Assembly: GCF_029227915.1 (NCBI RefSeq)
Contig: NC_079884.1
Coordinates: 28,398,001-28,462,000 of the forward strand
DNA: 64,000 nt
From: Hydractinia symbiolongicarpus
Taxonomy: Eukaryota > Cnidaria > Hydrozoa > Anthoathecata > Hydractiniidae
Direction: 5' to 3'
Shown: positions 61,713 through 64,000 of the stretch, piece by piece
Position numbering within the stretch: the first letter of the stretch is position 1
How the letters are laid out: the number at the start of each line of letters is the position of its first letter
Position numbers and translations under genes: made by a program
The notes under the pieces: generated by a model
What the model was told of the DNA's origin: nothing
The model's database searches: none
Seen by the model: only the letters and a program-made list of their open reading frames with translations

Positions 61713-64000
61713 GGTCACATATTCGTACCAACATGTATTTAGCGATACTTTTCTCATATTACTAGGTTGCATCGCTTTTAACAGTGAAACGATTGACTCT
61801 TGGACTTAATTGAACTGATTTTGGACTTTGACCTTATAAATGTTACAAGTGAGACAATTGAACTCCAAGAAATGACATTCTTCTTAATTTGACATGATTG
61901 TGGGAACTCAGCGATTACACTGGACCCTGTGGTAGCTCTTCATTTAAAGATTTAGATAAATAAGTCATTTTTACTGTTGGACCAATCCTAGCCGTTAGCG
62001 CGCGCTGAAAATACAGAGACAGTTTCAAAAATTCCATTTCATTGACTTTCAAACGGTGTCAATCCGTTTGAGTTACAACGGTTGCGTCACATATTCGTAC
62101 CAACATGTATTTAGTGATTTTCTTCGGATATTACTAAGTTGTATCGCTTTTAACAGTGAAACGATTGACTGTAGGACTTAATTGAACTGATTTTGGACTT
62201 TGTCCTTATAAAGGGGATAAATGAGCCAGTTTGACAAAAAGAAATAACATTCTTCATAATTTGACATGATTGCTGAAACTCAGCGATTACACTGGGCGCT
62301 GTGGTGGCGCCTTATTAAAAAATTAAGATAAATAAGTCATTTTTTACTGTGGGAATAATCCTTGTCGTTAGTTCGCGCTGAAGAAAAAGAGTCAGTTTCA
62401 AAAACTACATTTCATTGACTTCTTGGCGGTATCAATCCATTTAAATTACAACGGTTGCGTCACATATTCGTACCAACATGTATTTAGTGATACCTTTCCG
62501 ATTTTACTAAGTTATATCGCTTTTAACAGTGAAACGATTGACTGTGGAACTTAATTGAACTAACTTTGGACTGTGACCTTATAAATGTGATAAGTGAGCC
62601 AGCTGGACTCAAAGAAATAACATTCTTCTTAATTTGACATGATTGCCGAAACTCAGCGATTACACTGGGCGCTGTGGTAGCGCTTTATTCAAAAATTAAG
62701 ATAAATAAGTTATTTTTTGCAGTGGAACCAATCCTGGCCGTTAGCACGCGCTGAACAAATAGGTACAGTTTCAAAGACTACATTTCATTGACTTTCTAGC
62801 GGTTTAAATCCGTTTGGGTTACAACCGTTGCGTCACATATTCGTACCAACATGTATTTAGCGATAGTATTCGGATATTCCTAGGTTGCATCGCTTTTAAC
62901 AGTGAACCGCTTGACTGTGGGACTTATTTGAACTGATTTTGGACTTTGACCTTATAAATGTGATAAATGAGCCAATTTGACTACAAGAAATAACATTCTT
63001 CTTAATTTGACATGATTGCTGGAACCCAGCGATTGCACTGGGCGCTGTGCTAGCGCTTTATTAAAAAATTAAGATAAATAAGTCATTTTTTACTGTGGGA
63101 CCAATCCTAGCCGTTAGCTCGCGCTGAAGAAAGAAAGACAGTTTCAAAAACTACATTTCATTTACATTCTAACGGTGTCAATCCGTTTGAGTTACGACGG
63201 TTGCGTCACATATTCGTACCAACATGTATTTAGCGATATTTTTCCGCTATTACTAGGTTGCATCGCTTTTAACAGTGAAACGATTGACTGTGGGACTTAA
63301 TTGAACTAACTTTAGACTGTGACCTGATAAATGTAAAAAATGGGACAATTGGTCTCCAAGAAATAACATTCTTCTTAATTTGACATGATTGCCGGACTCA
63401 GCGATTACACTGGGCGCTGTGGTAGCGCTTCATTTAAAAATGTAGATAAATAAGTCTTTTCTTACTGTGGGACCAATCCTGGCCGTTAGCAAGCGCTAAA
63501 TAAATAGGAACAGTTCCAAAGACTACATTTTATTGACTTTCTAGCAGCATAAATCCGTTTGAGTTACAACGGTTGCGTTACATATTCGTACCAACATGTA
63601 TTTAGCCATAATATTCGGATATTACTAGGTTGCATCGCCTTTAACAGTGAAACGATTGACTGTGGGACTTAATTGAACTGACTTTGGATTTTGACCTTAT
63701 AAATGTGATAAATGAGCCAGTTTGAGTACAAGAAATAACATTCTTATTAATCTGACATGATTGCTGCAACTTAGCGATTACACTGGGCGCTGTGGTAGCG
63801 TTTTATTTAAAAATTAAGATAAATAAGTCTTTTTTTACTGTGGGACCAATCCTAGCCGTTAGTTCGCGCTGAAGAAATACAGACAGTTTAAAAAACTACA
63901 TTTCATTGACTTTCTAACGGTGTCAATCCGTTTTAGATAAAACGGTTGCGTCACATATTCGTACCAACATGTATTTAGTGATTTTCCTCCAATATTACTA

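Larger units (their letters stand above)
1..64000. repeat. Satellite DNA array, ~372-bp unit, spans whole window
   Basis: Seen: 177 head-to-tail units on the + strand can be phased by the start motif GTCACATATTCG (first at 62, last at 63949). Most spacings are 369-374 bp. Exceptions are a 365-bp unit at 60023, three 255-bp units, seven 208-bp units, and units of 147, 413 and 416 bp starting at 8026, 8173 and 31186. The two long units are explained by internal rearrangement of satellite sequence, so no foreign insertion fits anywhere. The array continues past both ends. Known: arrays of this kind usually form centromeric, pericentromeric or subtelomeric heterochromatin. Inferred: the same here, but the location cannot be read from the sequence. 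I do not recognise the family. Confidence 0.98.
57207..64000. repeat. Divergent, weakly ordered satellite
   Basis: Units from 57207 to 63949 show many private substitutions and no sustained higher-order period. Local relatives are 58325, 60760 and 62458 (CTTCTTGGCGGTATCAA, with CCGATTTTACTAAGTTA) and 58698/62831 (GGGTTACAACCGTTG). Units 63204 onward resemble subtypes common in the left part (GAGTTACGACGG). Spacings remain 371-373 bp apart from 208-bp units and a 365-bp unit. Confidence 0.8.

Noticed and set aside
1-64000. CRISPR array or bacterial repeat system
   Set aside because: There are no short repeats separated by unique spacers. The repeat is ~372 bp, contiguous and without cas-like or any other genes.
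1-64000. Telomeric repeats (TTAGG, TTAGGG, TTTAGGG) in tandem
   Set aside because: TTAGGCT occurs once in some units, but no tandem telomeric run is present.

Overview
The whole 64-kb window is one tandemly repeated satellite DNA array. I see no gene, RNA gene, transposon or unique spacer. The repeat unit is about 372-373 bp and always in the same orientation. I phased it on the near-invariant start GTCACATATTCG and found 177 consecutive units, from position 62 to the last unit start at 63949. Most neighbouring starts are 369-374 bp apart. The exceptions are a 365-bp unit (60023), three 255-bp units, seven 208-bp units, a 147-bp truncated unit (8026-8172), a 413-bp unit (8173-8585) and a 416-bp unit (31186-31601). 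The two long units contain only rearranged satellite, so no foreign insertion is present. The array runs off both window ends.

The organism is a eukaryote, and this is probably centromeric, pericentromeric or other heterochromatic satellite. I cannot name the species. A hand-built consensus is about 37% GC and carries 15 CpG where base composition predicts about 12.7. CpG is therefore not depleted, which fits a genome with little germline CpG methylation (for example many insects and other invertebrates) better than a vertebrate. This is inference.

The array is a mosaic of higher-order repeats. 1-2.8 kb: a 1374-bp tetramer that includes a 255-bp short unit. 4.3-7.65 kb: three exact-length 1118-bp trimers. 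7.65-8.96 kb: a rearranged patch with a deletion junction and a 47-bp inverted segment. 8.96-12.7 kb: two 1864-bp pentamers. About 10.5-21.9 kb: a 5958-bp segmental duplication. 20.5-24.5 kb: a copy of the left end at a constant offset of 19,067-19,068 bp. 23.7-31.6 kb: 1860-bp pentamers. 31.6-40.3 kb: mixed blocks with 4096- and 5045-bp offset duplications. 40.3-41.2 kb: an isolated block that also occurs near 56 kb. 43.3-51.5 kb: interleaved 1489-, 1860-, 1862- and 2980-bp offsets. 52.3-57.2 kb: recent 372-bp and 580-bp tandem duplications with 208-bp units. 57.2-64 kb: the most divergent and least ordered part.

Nothing encodes a protein. The short open frames recur at the satellite period and are by-products of it. 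The biological interest is in how the array evolves: nested duplications, hybrid units whose switch points cluster in one part of the unit, two deletion-type short units each amplified from one junction, and a fold-back inversion. A further point is a strongly conserved core that could be a protein-binding site.
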